Of a stretch of 64,000 nucleotides of DNA, positions 42,924 through 54,500 are shown piece after piece. Every line of letters starts with the position of its first letter. Positions within the stretch are counted from its first letter, which is position 1. Source of the stretch: Prosapia bicincta (taxonomy: Eukaryota; Arthropoda; Insecta; Hemiptera; Cercopidae); NCBI GenBank assembly GCA_036971475.1, contig JBAIZL010000002.1:45389229-45453228 (forward strand), written 5' to 3'. The position numbers and the translations under genes are program-made. A model generated the notes under the pieces. It made no database searches. It was not told the origin of the DNA and worked only from the letters and a program-made list of their open reading frames with translations.

Positions 42924-45497
42924 ATAGATAATATTAAATATCAAGAATTTAATACCTACCAAGGTAAACAACTGTACCGTAAATATATTAACCTCAAAAT
43001 CAAACTCCAGAATTGCATCAACAAAATACAATTTAATAAAAAATGCCTAACTCTTAATATAACACCAAAATACGCAAAATTACACATAAAAAATAAACAT
43101 AACACTATTATCAATAAAGCAACAAAAATAGCAGAATCACACATTATTAAACAAAACATTAAAGCTGCCTACCATAAAAAAAGCCAAATCAATTTACAAT
43201 TATACACAACCAATTTGGAATTAATGAAAACTTTTGACACTCTCACACCTATTATTCACGAAAAAATACAACAAATTATAATAAAACATAAAACAAACAC
43301 TATTAACAGACAAAACAAAAAAATCGAAAATTTATCAAAACAACTTAACCTAAAAAATAGCCTAGCACCAATCCACACATCAAAACAACAACATAACCTA
43401 AAAAATAGCCTAGAACCAACCCACACTTCTAACAATAATAAATTCATAAACTTAACTAAAACAGAATTTACTGAAAAAGAAAAAATAATAATAACAAATT
43501 CCTTCAAATATAACCTACCTAACTTCAACAAAAAACAAATAATAAAAAACCTAATAGTTGACACAGAATCTAACATCCACAAAATTACCCATCAAAATAC
43601 TGAACACATAAGAAATAACATTAATAATAAAATTAACCTAATAAAAACGGAAAAAACAAAAATAACAGAACAATATATTAATAAAAAAGAAATTATAAAA
43701 CTCAGAGAAAAACTAGAAAACAACGATTACTTAATATTAAAATCAGATAAAACAAATACTCCAGTAATAATAGAAAATACCAAATATATCGATTCAATGA
43801 CTAACTACATAAAAGAAAATAAATACGAACAAATCCCAGACCCAACTAACAAATACCTTATTACAATAAAAAACTTAATAGTCACTCACCGTAACACCCT
43901 AAACTATAACAATAAATTAAAATACCACACAAGATTATACCCATTTAAACCATGCGCGCCCGTATTATCAGGGATACCTAAAATCCATAAACCAAACACA
44001 CCATTTAGACCACTAATAAATTTCACAACAGCACCATCTTACATAATCGCAAAAATTCTAGACAAAATCCTAAGATCTAAAATACACATCAACAACACAT
44101 ACAATATAAAAAATGGATACGAATTAATTAATAAAATAAAAACGATAAAAACAAACAGCAACACAAAAATAATAAGTTATGACATAACTAACATGTACCC
44201 TAGTATCCCAATAGAAGAAACCATAGAAATAATAAAAAACAAACTGATACACAATAACGAAAAAAGAAACATAATAGATAGTATCATTACGCTAACCAAA
44301 CACATATGTAACCAAAATTACTTCCAATTTAACAATAAATATTATAAACAAACAACAGGACTCCCCATGGGTTCACCCATCTCATCTGTCATGTCAGAAA
44401 TATATTTACAACACTTTGAACAAATAATAATTAAACCTATAATAAACACACACAATATCTCACTATGGACAAGATATGTAGACGATATACTTGTAATATA
44501 CCAACCTACCATTCACAACGAACACGTCATAATATTAAACAAACTAAATACATACAACGAAAACATACAATTCACCGTTGAAACAGAAACAAACAGAACA
44601 ATCAACTTCCTCGACATTACTTTAAATATAAATGATAATAAAATAGAAACTACAGTATACAGGAAACCTACTTCCAACAACACCACAATACACTACAAAT
44701 CTAACCACCCCTGGACACACAAAATTAACACTTACAGTAACATGATAAATAAAGCAATAAAATACACACAGGATAACAAACAAAAATTAAATGAAGAATT
44801 AGATAACATTACAAAAATAGCAATAGAAAATGGATACAACAAACACATTATAAAAAATATATACAATAAATTCACAAAAAAACCTAACCTCAACACAACA
44901 CTACAACCGGAACACGAAAACAATAAAAATAAAAAAATCTACCTAAAATATAAATATACCAATAACAAAATAGAAAAAATAACAAATATATACAACAAAG
45001 AATACTACATTCCAACTTACAAACCAAACAACAAAATAATAAAATATCTTAGTAACAAAAACCACATAACAAATTCAGAAAAACATAACCTATCAGGAAT
45101 CTACAAAATCACATGCAACAACTGTAACGCTTTTTACATAGGAAAAACATCCAGAACATTTAAAATAAGATTTGAAGAACATTATAGAGCATTCAAAAAT
45201 AAAAATTCTAAAGTATCAAATGTTGCAGCACACCTAATTTCCCATAAACACGAAATTACAAATTACGAAAATAACCTAACCATACTGGAAATAAATAACA
45301 ACCCAATAGAACTAAACTCACTAGAAAAATACCACATTTATAAAAACATACACAACAACTTAATGAATTTACAAACAACATATACAGAAGACATACTATA
45401 CAGAAACCTCATACACACAGATCAAGAAATAGTGCGCGTAACTTCAACAAACACCGGCTTCACGGACGTAGCATCCACAGCAGAGAACAATCAGTGA
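42924..45497 (+). pseudogene. PLE copy R8 with lost start codon (ATG to ATA)
   Basis: Same ATA initiator and silent acccatcaa marker as R6, 5402 bp away, and the same predicted protein from codon 98 on. The two are clearly duplicates of one already-inactivated unit. This shows that unit amplification does not require the copied unit to have a normal start codon. Confidence 0.9.
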
Positions 45498-45624
45498 TTC
45501 GACAATGGTCAAAGACCGAAAGGTGCCTCATCACTCAAGGTAAAATTATTGTACTTAATGGTGGATAAAATTACTCAAAAATAGTAATATATTAACTTCA
45601 TAAAGTCAGTGCAACGGAAAAACA

Positions 45625-48198
45625 ATGGATAATATTAAATATCAAGAATTTAATACCTACCAAGGTAAACAACTGTACCGTAAATATATTAACCTCAAAA
45701 TCAAACTCCAGAATTGCATCAACAAAATACAATTTAATAAAAAATGCCTAACTCTTAATATAACACCAAAATACGCAAAATTACACATAAAAAATAAACA
45801 TAACACTATTATCAATAAAGCAACAAAAATAGCAGAATCACACATTATTAAACAAAACATTAAAGCTGCCTACCATAAAAAAAGCCAAATCAATTTACAA
45901 TTATACACAACCAATTTGGAATTAATGAAAACTTTTGACACTCTCACACCTATTATTCACGAAAAAATACAACAAATTATAATAAAACATAAAACAAACA
46001 CTATTAACAGACAAAACAAAAAAATCGAAAATTTATCAAAACAACTTAACCTAAAAAATAGCCTAGCACCAATCCACACATCAAAACAACAACATAACCT
46101 AAAAAATAGCCTAGAACCAACCCACACTTCTAACAATAATAAATTCATAAACTTAACTAAAACAGAATTTACTGAAAAAGAAAAAATAATAATAACAAAT
46201 TCCTTCAAATATAACCTACCTAACTTCAACAAAAAACAAATAATAAAAAACCTAATAGTTGACACAGAATCTAACATCCACAAAATTACCCACCAAAATA
46301 CTGAACACATAAGAAATAACATTAATAATAAAATTAACCTAATAAAAACGGAAAAAACAAAAATAACAGAACAATATATTAATAAAAAAGAAATTATAAA
46401 ACTCAGAGAAAAACTAGAAAACAACGATTACTTAATATTAAAATCAGATAAAACAAATACTCCAGTAATAATAGAAAATACCAAATATATCGATTCAATG
46501 ACTAACTACACAAAAGAAAATAAATACGAACAAATCCCAGACCCAACTAACAAATACCTTATTACAATAAAAAACTTAATAGTCACTCACCGTAACACCC
46601 TAAACTATAACAATAAATTAAAATACCACACAAGATTATACCCATTTAAACCATGCGCGCCCGTATTATCAGGGATACCTAAAATCCATAAGCCAAACAC
46701 ACCATTTAGACCACTAATAAATTTCACAACAGCACCATCTTACATAATCGCAAAAATTCTAGACAAAATCCTAAGATCTAAAATACACATCAACAACACA
46801 TACAATATAAAAAATGGATACGAATTAATTAATAAAATAAAAACGATAAAAACAAACAGCAACACAAAAATAATAAGTTATGACATAACTAACATGTACC
46901 CTAGTATCCCAATAGAAGAAACCATAGAAATAATAAAAAACAAACTGATACACAATAACGAAAAAAGAAACATAATAGATAGTATCATTACGCTAACCAA
47001 ACACATATGTAACCAAAATTACTTCCAATTTAACAATAAATATTATAAACAAACAACAGGACTCCCCATGGGTTCACCCATCTCATCTGTCATGTCAGAA
47101 ATATATTTACAACACTTTGAACAAATAATAATTAAACCTATAATAAACACACACAATATCTCACTATGGACAAGATATGTAGACGATATACTTGTAATAT
47201 ACCAACCTACCATTCACAACGAACACGTCATAATATTAAACAAACTAAATACATACAACGAAAACATACAATTCACCGTTGAAACAGAAACAAACAGAAC
47301 AATCAACTTCCTCGACATTACTTTAAATATAAATGATAATAAAATAGAAACTACAGTATACAGGAAACCTACTTCCAACAACACCACAATACACTACAAA
47401 TCTAACCACCCCTGGACACACAAAATTAACACTTACAGTAACATGATAAATAAAGCAATAAAATACACACAGGATAACAAACAAAAATTAAATGAAGAAT
47501 TAGATAACATTACAAAAATAGCAATAGAAAATGGATACAACAAACACATTATAAAAAATATATACAATAAATTCACAAAAAAACCTAACCTCAACACAAC
47601 ACTACAACCGGAACACGAAAACAATAAAAATAAAAAAATCTACCTAAAATATAAATATACCAATAACAAAATAGAAAAAATAACAAATATATACAACAAA
47701 GAATACTACATTCCAACTTACAAACCAAACAACAAAATAATAAAATATCTTAGTAACAAAAACCACATAACAAATTCAGAAAAACATAACCTATCAGGAA
47801 TCTACAAAATCACATGCAACAACTGTAACGCTTTTTACATAGGAAAAACATCCAGAACATTTAAAATAAGATTTGAAGAACATTATAGAGCATTCAAAAA
47901 TAAAAATTCTAAAGTATCAAATGTTGCAGCACACCTAATTTCCCATAAACACGAAATTACAAATTACGAAAATAACCTAACCATACTGGAAATAAATAAC
48001 AACCCAATAGAACTAAACTCACTAGAAAAATACCACATTTATAAAAACATACACAACAACTTAATGAATTTACAAACAACATATACAGAAGACATACTAT
48101 ACAGAAACCTCATACACACAGATCAAGAAATAGTGCGCGTAACTTCAACAAACACCGGCTTCACGGACGTAGCATCCACAGCAGAGAACAATCAGTGA
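45625..48198 (+). CDS. PLE reverse transcriptase-GIY-YIG endonuclease, terminal copy R9
   Basis: Full 857-codon ORF with NYTKEN, FNNKYY, HNEHV and PNLNTT, and one silent A to G near 46691 (cataagcc). It is the outermost right-arm copy. Its 3' tail is followed by (AT)n rather than another unit, which fixes the element's natural 3' end at about 48300. Confidence 0.95.
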   Translation: MDNIKYQEFNTYQGKQLYRKYINLKIKLQNCINKIQFNKKCLTLNITPKYAKLHIKNKHNTIINKATKIAESHIIKQNIKAAYHKKSQINLQLYTTNLELMKTFDTLTPIIHEKIQQIIIKHKTNTINRQNKKIENLSKQLNLKNSLAPIHTSKQQHNLKNSLEPTHTSNNNKFINLTKTEFTEKEKIIITNSFKYNLPNFNKKQIIKNLIVDTESNIHKITHQNTEHIRNNINNKINLIKTEKTKITEQYINKKEIIKLREKLENNDYLILKSDKTNTPVIIENTKYIDSMTNYTKENKYEQIPDPTNKYLITIKNLIVTHRNTLNYNNKLKYHTRLYPFKPCAPVLSGIPKIHKPNTPFRPLINFTTAPSYIIAKILDKILRSKIHINNTYNIKNGYELINKIKTIKTNSNTKIISYDITNMYPSIPIEETIEIIKNKLIHNNEKRNIIDSIITLTKHICNQNYFQFNNKYYKQTTGLPMGSPISSVMSEIYLQHFEQIIIKPIINTHNISLWTRYVDDILVIYQPTIHNEHVIILNKLNTYNENIQFTVETETNRTINFLDITLNINDNKIETTVYRKPTSNNTTIHYKSNHPWTHKINTYSNMINKAIKYTQDNKQKLNEELDNITKIAIENGYNKHIIKNIYNKFTKKPNLNTTLQPEHENNKNKKIYLKYKYTNNKIEKITNIYNKEYYIPTYKPNNKIIKYLSNKNHITNSEKHNLSGIYKITCNNCNAFYIGKTSRTFKIRFEEHYRAFKNKNSKVSNVAAHLISHKHEITNYENNLTILEINNNPIELNSLEKYHIYKNIHNNLMNLQTTYTEDILYRNLIHTDQEIVRVTSTNTGFTDVASTAENNQ

Positions 48199-48300
48199 TT
48201 CGACAATGGTCAAAGACCGAAAGGTGCCTCATCACTCAAGGTAAAATTATTGTACTTAATGGTGGATAAAATTACTCAAAAATAGTAATATATTAACTTC

Positions 48301-48333
<33 letters not shown>

Positions 48334-48336
48334 TAT
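48301..48336. repeat. (AT)n microsatellite at the right end of the PLE array
   Basis: Alternating AT, interrupted once by G, directly after the final ttaacttc of the last unit. The 3' tail of the element merges into it (cttcatatat). It is probably the pre-existing target of the original insertion, and it prevents recognition of any target-site duplication. Confidence 0.85.
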
Positions 48337-48463
48337 TGTTAGAATATAATACAAATTAGGTAATTTGTGAATATTATAATACATCACTGTGAACTAAATT
48401 TGAAATTTGTTTTCTACTGTGAGATGTATTGTCATCATTTAGTTTTAGCCTGTTTTTATATAT

Positions 48464-48565
48464 AGTGATCCCTCGTTATTCGCAGGGGCTATGTTCCCCG
48501 AACTTACTGCGAATACCGAAACCATTAATTTGGAAAGGGGAGGTTTACGTTCTGTTGTGGAGTGC
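48464..48565 (+). mobile_element. Possible pogo/Tigger-like DNA transposon fragment
   Basis: Starts after TATA with tagtgatccctcgttattcg and continues gcaggggctatgttccccg, then gcgaataccgaaacc. The pairing of CTCGTTATTCGC with GCGAATACCGAAA is typical of terminal regions of pogo/Tigger non-autonomous elements. It is only an end fragment with no coding capacity. It lies between the (AT)n tract and the TAF5 acceptor site. Assigned by recall of the general family pattern, not by a database search. Confidence 0.45.
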
Positions 48566-48604
48566 TTCCATTGGAGTGGTTGTAAACTGTGTTTTTTTTT
48601 ACAG

Positions 48605-48782
48605 GGTCCAATTTATTCATTATGTTTCTCAATTGAGGGCAGATTCTTGTCTTCAGCTGGTGCGGATTGCCGCATACTTTTGTGGGACTTGGCTCATGGA
48701 CATTTGCTGGCAGAACTATCTGGCCACACAGGATCCATACATAGTCTTGCTTTCAGTAGAGATGGTCATATCCTTACATCAG
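48605..48782 (+). CDS. TAF5: TAF5 (TFIID subunit 5), penultimate coding exon, WD40 repeats
   Basis: Encodes two successive WD40 blades. The first starts GPIYSLCFSIEGRFLSSAG and continues ADCRILLWDLAHGHL. The second starts GHTGSIHSLAFSRDGHILTSG. Wording and spacing match the last WD repeats of TAF5, the scaffold WD40 subunit of the general transcription factor TFIID. The paralogue TAF5L fits less well at the C-terminus. The acceptor is a T-rich tract ending ttacag before 48605 (phase 0), and the donor is tcag|gtaaca at 48782/48783 (phase 1). Upstream exons are not in the window. Because the PLE array fills everything to the left, the preceding intron must exceed 48 kb if the assembly is right. 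Confidence 0.85.
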
Positions 48783-48888
48783 GTAACATTTGTTCGTTAC
48801 ATATGTTTCCTTTGCATTTTCTGTCGAAATAATTTCTATTAAAAATGTGCTAAAGAAAGCTAAAAATAATTGTTTTGTTATTCTTCAG

Positions 48889-49106
48889 GCTCTCTAGATT
48901 GTACCATTAAATTGTGGGACTTTACAAGATTAACGGAAGAAATATCTCTTGAAGATGTTAATGTTTCTCATAATCCTGACATAAAAAAGAACAGTGATAA
49001 TTATCTACTGCGATCATATGCCACAAAAAGCTCACCACTTCTTTGTTTACATTTTTCAAGGAGGAATGTTCTTCTCTCTGTTTGTGTATATGATTCTTCT
49101 TCATAG
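48889..49106 (+). CDS. TAF5: TAF5, terminal coding exon
   Basis: Joined across a 106-bp GT-AG intron (48783-48888, acceptor ttcttcag). The split Gly codon completes the blade as GSLDCTIKLWDFTRLTEE. An acidic linker follows, then the conserved C-terminal strand YATKSSPLLCLHFSRRNVLL and a short tail ending at TAG (49104-49106). The K-S/T-P...HFxRRN...L pattern is a TAF5 C-terminal signature. It adds 71 residues after the split codon. Candidate poly(A) signals AATAAA follow at 49176-49181 and 49274-49279. Confidence 0.85.
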
Positions 49107-49300
49107 TAAATTAGTAACTTTTTTTGCTCATATATTTTTAAAAACTGATGTTAAACTTTTTAAGTATATTAAAAAAATAAAGCGATATTTCTTAGAGATG
49201 TTTTTCTGCTATACAGATTTGACTGCTATTTTGTTTTACCTTAAAATTGTTGAAATGAAGTCACATAGAAATTAATAAAACAAATGAAAAGGGCTACAAT
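49107..49300 (+). promoter_or_regulatory. TAF5 3' UTR with candidate poly(A) signals
   Basis: AT-rich non-coding sequence after the TAF5 stop, with AATAAA at 49176-49181 and 49274-49279. Either could direct cleavage. On the opposite strand an AATAAA (plus-strand tttatt at about 49311-49316) could end a transcript arriving from the PABIR side. These signals are common by chance in AT-rich DNA. Confidence 0.4.
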
Positions 49301-51350
49301 TACATCATTATCTTTATTCAGAATTTATAATGTTGACATTTGGTTTAGCTCATAATCAGAACTTTTGCCTTTCATCATAATAACACATTTAGGCAAAATG
49401 TCACTGAAGCTAAATTAATTATATTTTCAGATCAACACAATGAACAATATTTAGTATCTTGTAGTATTAATATTATATTAAGTAACTACTTAAAACAAAT
49501 ACAGCAAATTTATCAACAGAAGAGAGGAATTCTTTGGTTAAAATATAATCTTCCTCAAGCAATTGTGTTTTTATTCTGATTACCTTTATATTCATTTTAC
49601 ACTATCTTTGTACAAACACACATTATTTAACTTAAGAACAAAATCTTCATCATGTAATAGTTCGGTTATATATTTACAATGGTAACAATAATTTTAAATA
49701 AACAACTGAAGACTAGAGGCAGGTAGACTATTATAGTAAAATGCCTTGTACAATTTCAGGTCAAATAATTTGTAACCAATATGTTTAATTAGTTCAAACC
49801 TTTTTTTGTGATTATATTACAGAAGAGGAATGTATTAAAAACAATACTAAACTATACAATAAACAAAAAGCTGAACAAGATTCTAAAAAAAAACATTGCT
49901 TTTTCACTACAGTGAGCCCTTGGACTAATGGTTCTCTAAAAAAGTAGAAACCTTGTCTACACATATAAAGATTAATTATTGATTTCTAAAAAAATCAGTA
50001 ATTCCTCGCAATAAAAAAATGAAAAATTAAAACTTTACTTCCTCTCTTAGAAAATAAATTTATGTGTAAATATTAGGAAGCAAAATGCAGGTTTAATGAA
50101 TAAAACAAACTTTACTAACACAGTTTGTTTTCAGTAGAAAATTGATAAGCTATTACGGTTGCAAATATTTAATGAAATTAAATTATACTGGATGTGTATA
50201 AAGTAGATTTAATTCTGTTTTCAATAACAGGACTTGACAAAAGACATTTAAATAACAGTTAAGACAATGAATTAGTGATGGTACTGACTGACACTCTGTT
50301 TTTATGAAGAAATGGTTTTGATGGATAAATATGAGATGTTTTCCTTCCCTTTTGTATATGAGTAGATGTTTTCAATATTTCTTTTATTCTATATAAGCAT
50401 ATAAATCATACCTACAATCTTCAGGATAGGTCTTTATTTTGTAAATGAGACTAAACAATAGAAAAAACAAAGTTGGAAGCAGAGCATATTTCAAGGTCAG
50501 ATAGTCAAAGGGTGAATTATAAAAAAAGTACTTACCCTTGTTATGCCTGAACCTCTTACATTTGCCTCAGATTGTTCCAATTAAAAAATAAATATATTGT
50601 ATCATAATTTTTAACCAAACTGATTAATTTGATTTAAATACATATATTAACATTTTGTATTACATCGACTTCAAAAAGAAACACAATCTATATCTTTTTC
50701 TTACAACAGCACACAAATAAGTTCTAAACAAAATAAAAAATCAACTCCTAATGATTTATACTAGAACTTCTATGAATTACTGAGTTTGTGGATTATCCAC
50801 AAAATTGCTTAGTCAAGTTTGATATCTAGAAGGAAGTCCTAATATGTGTTTTATAGGTTTACTGAAATAAATAATCTACAAATTTAAACCATTTACAATG
50901 TATTTATACATTTTTTAGGTTTTACAAAAAGAAAATAATTTAGGTGTAGCTACATAAATTGTCATTTTCAATGTTTCTGCCCTACGTTTTCACTTTTACT
51001 AACAACAGATCTTAACACATGGTGACTAAATGAAAATTTATTACATTTTCTATTAATAATGAGAGTGCTAACAGGTTTGATACATGAGTGGTGCCAGTAT
51101 TGTTGACTTATACCTTATTGCTGCATCAGGAGCATATCTAGAATTTCAAATAAATAAATGCTTATTTATGTAATAGTGTCTGTTCCTAGTGATAAGCTGA
51201 TTGATTTTTTTATTTATGCTCTCTGAAATATTTATGAATTATATTTGTCCTCATATAAATAAGTATAACTTATATTATGACAGATGGACATTTAAAGAGA
51301 ATTGTTAGGAATTAATTACTATTTATTAGGAATATACTGTGGTTGAATTT
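49301..51350. other. Non-coding AT-rich stretch between TAF5 and PABIR
   Basis: No ORF with recognisable protein features on either strand, and no RNA gene or complete mobile element recognised. It could be intergenic or part of a long PABIR 3' UTR. The sequence does not decide. Confidence 0.5.
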
Positions 51351-51558
51351 AATAATAAATACACAAAAACCTCTTAACCACAAACTTTCTTTATTTTACC
51401 CTTATGTACATTTCAGTTACCAAGCAACCATCCTCAGAGGGATAAATGTTCAATCTTTGTACGTTATCCCTCTGAGGATGGTTACTTGTTAACTGAAATG
51501 TACATAAGGGTAAGATAAAGAAAGTTTGTGGTTAAGAGGTTTTTGTTTATTTATTATT
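51351..51558. repeat. Near-perfect palindrome (foldback element), 94-bp arms
   Basis: Left arm 51351-51444 and right arm 51465-51558 are inverted copies with few mismatches, around a 20-bp loop. Each arm contains the run from cctcttaaccacaaactttc to the cctcagaggg block. The right arm contains ctgaggatgg, then a short gtta...taac hairpin, then tgaaatg. That block-hairpin-gaaa order resembles the terminal hairpins of both PLE families in this window. It could be a PLE-derived foldback or a MITE. The arms carry no coding potential. Confidence 0.8.
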
Positions 51559-54500
51559 GATTACTTTGTTTTATGAACAACTTCCTAAAATGGGTCTAAT
51601 ATGAATAAATAATACAATTAGTATTTAAGACCTCTATGTCATATAAAATTTATTCCATTTGATTGAAGAATAAGAATAAATTCAACTTACTTCTATCTAC
51701 ACAAGAATTGTAGAAAAAATATAGAATGTCAGCCTGTACATCTTCAAAGAAAAACAACCATTTCTTGATCAATTTTTGTTTTTAATTAAAAATTTTAAAT
51801 TACACGAAACAAAATTTGTTTGTTATAGAATTAGTGTTAGTAACTAACAATAAAAGTACTATTACTACTACATTTTAATTTTGTACTCAACGTATTTTTG
51901 GGTATAATTATACATTTAAATATAACAATTGAAGGATATTTGTTAACAAAACTGTCGTTTTTAACAATAAAATGAAACATAGTAAATATATTAGTATGAG
52001 AAATTGATTTTTGTTCACAATATAAATCGGTTTTACAAAAATATACACAATTTTGATTAAAAACAAACATACAGAAATTAGTCACTTAATCAGTCAATTA
52101 AAACCTTGTCCTGATATATATATTCTAATGTAAGCCTTTGAATTTAAAAAACTACATATGTAATTTTTTATGATGCAGGCTGATCATTATTAATTGTAGT
52201 AACCTCATAACTACTTTTTACACAAAATTGTGCTACATAATAGTAAATATTTGAAGAAATAGTTGCTTTCAAGGGTTTTTGCTTTTAAGGTATGATTTTC
52301 ATAGATTCGTTCGAGTAATCCCTATCAAGAAAATTTTTTAAAAATAATACTTCTACATTTACAATTACCCAAATTTGCTAACAAAGTCTTTAAGTACATA
52401 AACAAATAAAGGATTCCATCCTTGACAGCAGCTACAAATTGCTAAGAGCGCCGTTTATATCCTCAGGCTATATGAGTTCACATTAGTTTGGTTTCTTGTG
52501 GCTCGTAAACCTGTTAAGGACATATACAAATATGTTTCTCCATTCAAACTTTATCATTGTAAGGTAAGCTAAATATTACTTGACATTTATATTATATACT
52601 CTAATTATATATACAAAAAACAAACTTCAGTTTAACTGAAAGTTTTGCTGCATGGAGGTTTTGATTTTGTATTTTTTTTTTTTCAGATATAAATATTTAT
52701 TTGTTGCTAAGTCACACAGTTAAGGACTATACCTGTAAAGGAGCCATATTTTATTATTCTGTTTAATGAAAAACAAGGATTTTTGATTAAAGTATGTGAT
52801 AAATATTATTTCATTATATTATTTTCCAGTTTTCTACACACACAAAAATTTAATATAATATATTTTATGTTTATGGTATATTTTTTATTTAAAAAAATTT
52901 TGTTCTACTAAACAGTCTAACAGATAAAACTTGTAGAGTTACAGTTTTCTTCCATACAACGTTTTTGTGTGTATGTGTATAGCTTTTTAATCCCATAAAC
53001 TTGAACATTTTACAAATAAAGGGAGGAAAAAATATTTTCCTATTTTTTCTTTTCAAATGAAACAAAGAGTTTATACAAAGATATTTTCAACACTTTACTT
53101 CATTCCCCAGTTTCTAACAAAAAAAATGTATATATACATAGTACAATATGTTTTACTTTCATGGAATATTTTTTTTTCATAAAAACTTGACAAAACATTC
53201 AGAATTGCTATTGCAGTTCGCCTTGCTCTGATCAGCACTTGTATGGGTAAATGCAAATTGAAGGTAGCTTCTATTTGCATTATATTATGTTCAATATTTT
53301 GAGAGATAACATTAAAGTTGTAATCATGCTGAGTGTTGACTCTCACTTTCACTTAAATGGATCAGTTAGTAAACAAAACTACCAATATTAGGCCACAGAG
53401 ATTCCAACCTAAAACAAATGCATGAATTGCAGACTCCTTGAGTGACAGTCTAGTGTGCAGTTGCTAAATGTGGCATAATCAGCTCTTACGATGAAATGAT
53501 CATCAACTTTCTGTTGGGGAAGGGGAACCACAGGGGAAGGGGACACATTGGAAGTGCAAGGTATCATCAAGATATAGAAAAAGGGCCTCAATGAGAGTTC
53601 ATTACATTTTCCATGAATAAATCATTTCATTTTCTGGCAATGTGCCTTGCCCATTAAATGTTTGTGATTTATTCTTGTAGGGTGTCCTCAGGCCCCAAAG
53701 AGAATTGAAGGGCATCAATTACATGAATTGCAGAAAATTAGTAAGGAAATGTCAGAAGGTGTGATGGGTGACTAACTTCGAACATAGACTTTAAATTTGC
53801 ACCATTGAAAGAGGTCATTTTTAAGTGATGTTATTTTCTATTCATAGTAAAATAAAACTTTATTATGTAAGAATTATTTTTGTGTGGTAATAAATTAGTA
53901 ATTTATGAAAAATCAACCGACTACTCATTAAAAAAAAAACATGTGATTCCTATAAATAACCATGTATTTACACATTCTAGTTTCCCTATCAACTAATTGT
54001 TCAGGGTCAAAGTAACAATGGTTATCGAAAAAATACATATAGATTGCAGGTACTTAAACATAATTCAGTTAAATCAACTAATTTTACAATAAAAGTTGAT
54101 AAAATGAAAATATATTTCAAAACTTTTTACTTAAAAAAAATCAAAACATAAATAGTTATAATGCTAAAACACTCCACTTATAGATATGTACTATCTTTAG
54201 ATCTAATCTTTTAAATATCATTTGAATGATATTAACACTTTGTATACTAAGCCAACATTTTTTTGCAGTGGATCAATTTACTGGGTTTTTTTAAGCGCTT
54301 ATTTGTAAATTTTGCTATTATTGTTCAAACAATATAAACAATTTTACTATTTTGTCTCTCAGACGCAATTGTCTATAATAAAACAAGTTTTTTTTAACAA
54401 GTCATGAATTGATTATTCTTAAGTGGTTAAAACAACTCTCTTTTTATTGTAAAATAAATCATATATTGAAATAAAGAGGATGAAATGAGTATTTATTAAT

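Larger units (their letters stand above)
22944..48303 (+). mobile_element. Right arm of tandem Penelope-like element array (family 1), plus strand
   Basis: The same 2701-bp unit as the left arm, now on the plus strand: one 5'-truncated copy (22944-24002), then nine unit-length copies to 48303. One unit is 2702 bp because of a single inserted A. The outer end is clean: the last tail ends at ttaacttcat and passes into an (AT)n tract, which defines the 3' terminus of the element. Marker variants recur with a three-unit period, so this arm has a higher-order structure that the left arm lacks. It is in the same orientation as the TAF5 exons that begin 302 bp downstream. Confidence 0.95.

Noticed and set aside
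1..48303. CRISPR-like or bacterial retron/DGR array, suggested by RT plus regular repeats
   Set aside because: The repeats are 2.7-kb coding units without spacers, the RT is fused to GIY-YIG as in PLEs, and the flanking genes are intron-containing animal genes.
1..48303. Whole array as a palindromic sequencing or assembly artefact
   Set aside because: The arms have different substitutions, different truncation points at the centre and different homogenisation patterns. An exact copy number error cannot be excluded without reads.
48429..48842. 137-codon ORF overlapping the TAF5 exon in another frame
   Set aside because: It reads through intron, transposon fragment and exon in a frame without WD40 features. 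The conserved frame is the TAF5 one.
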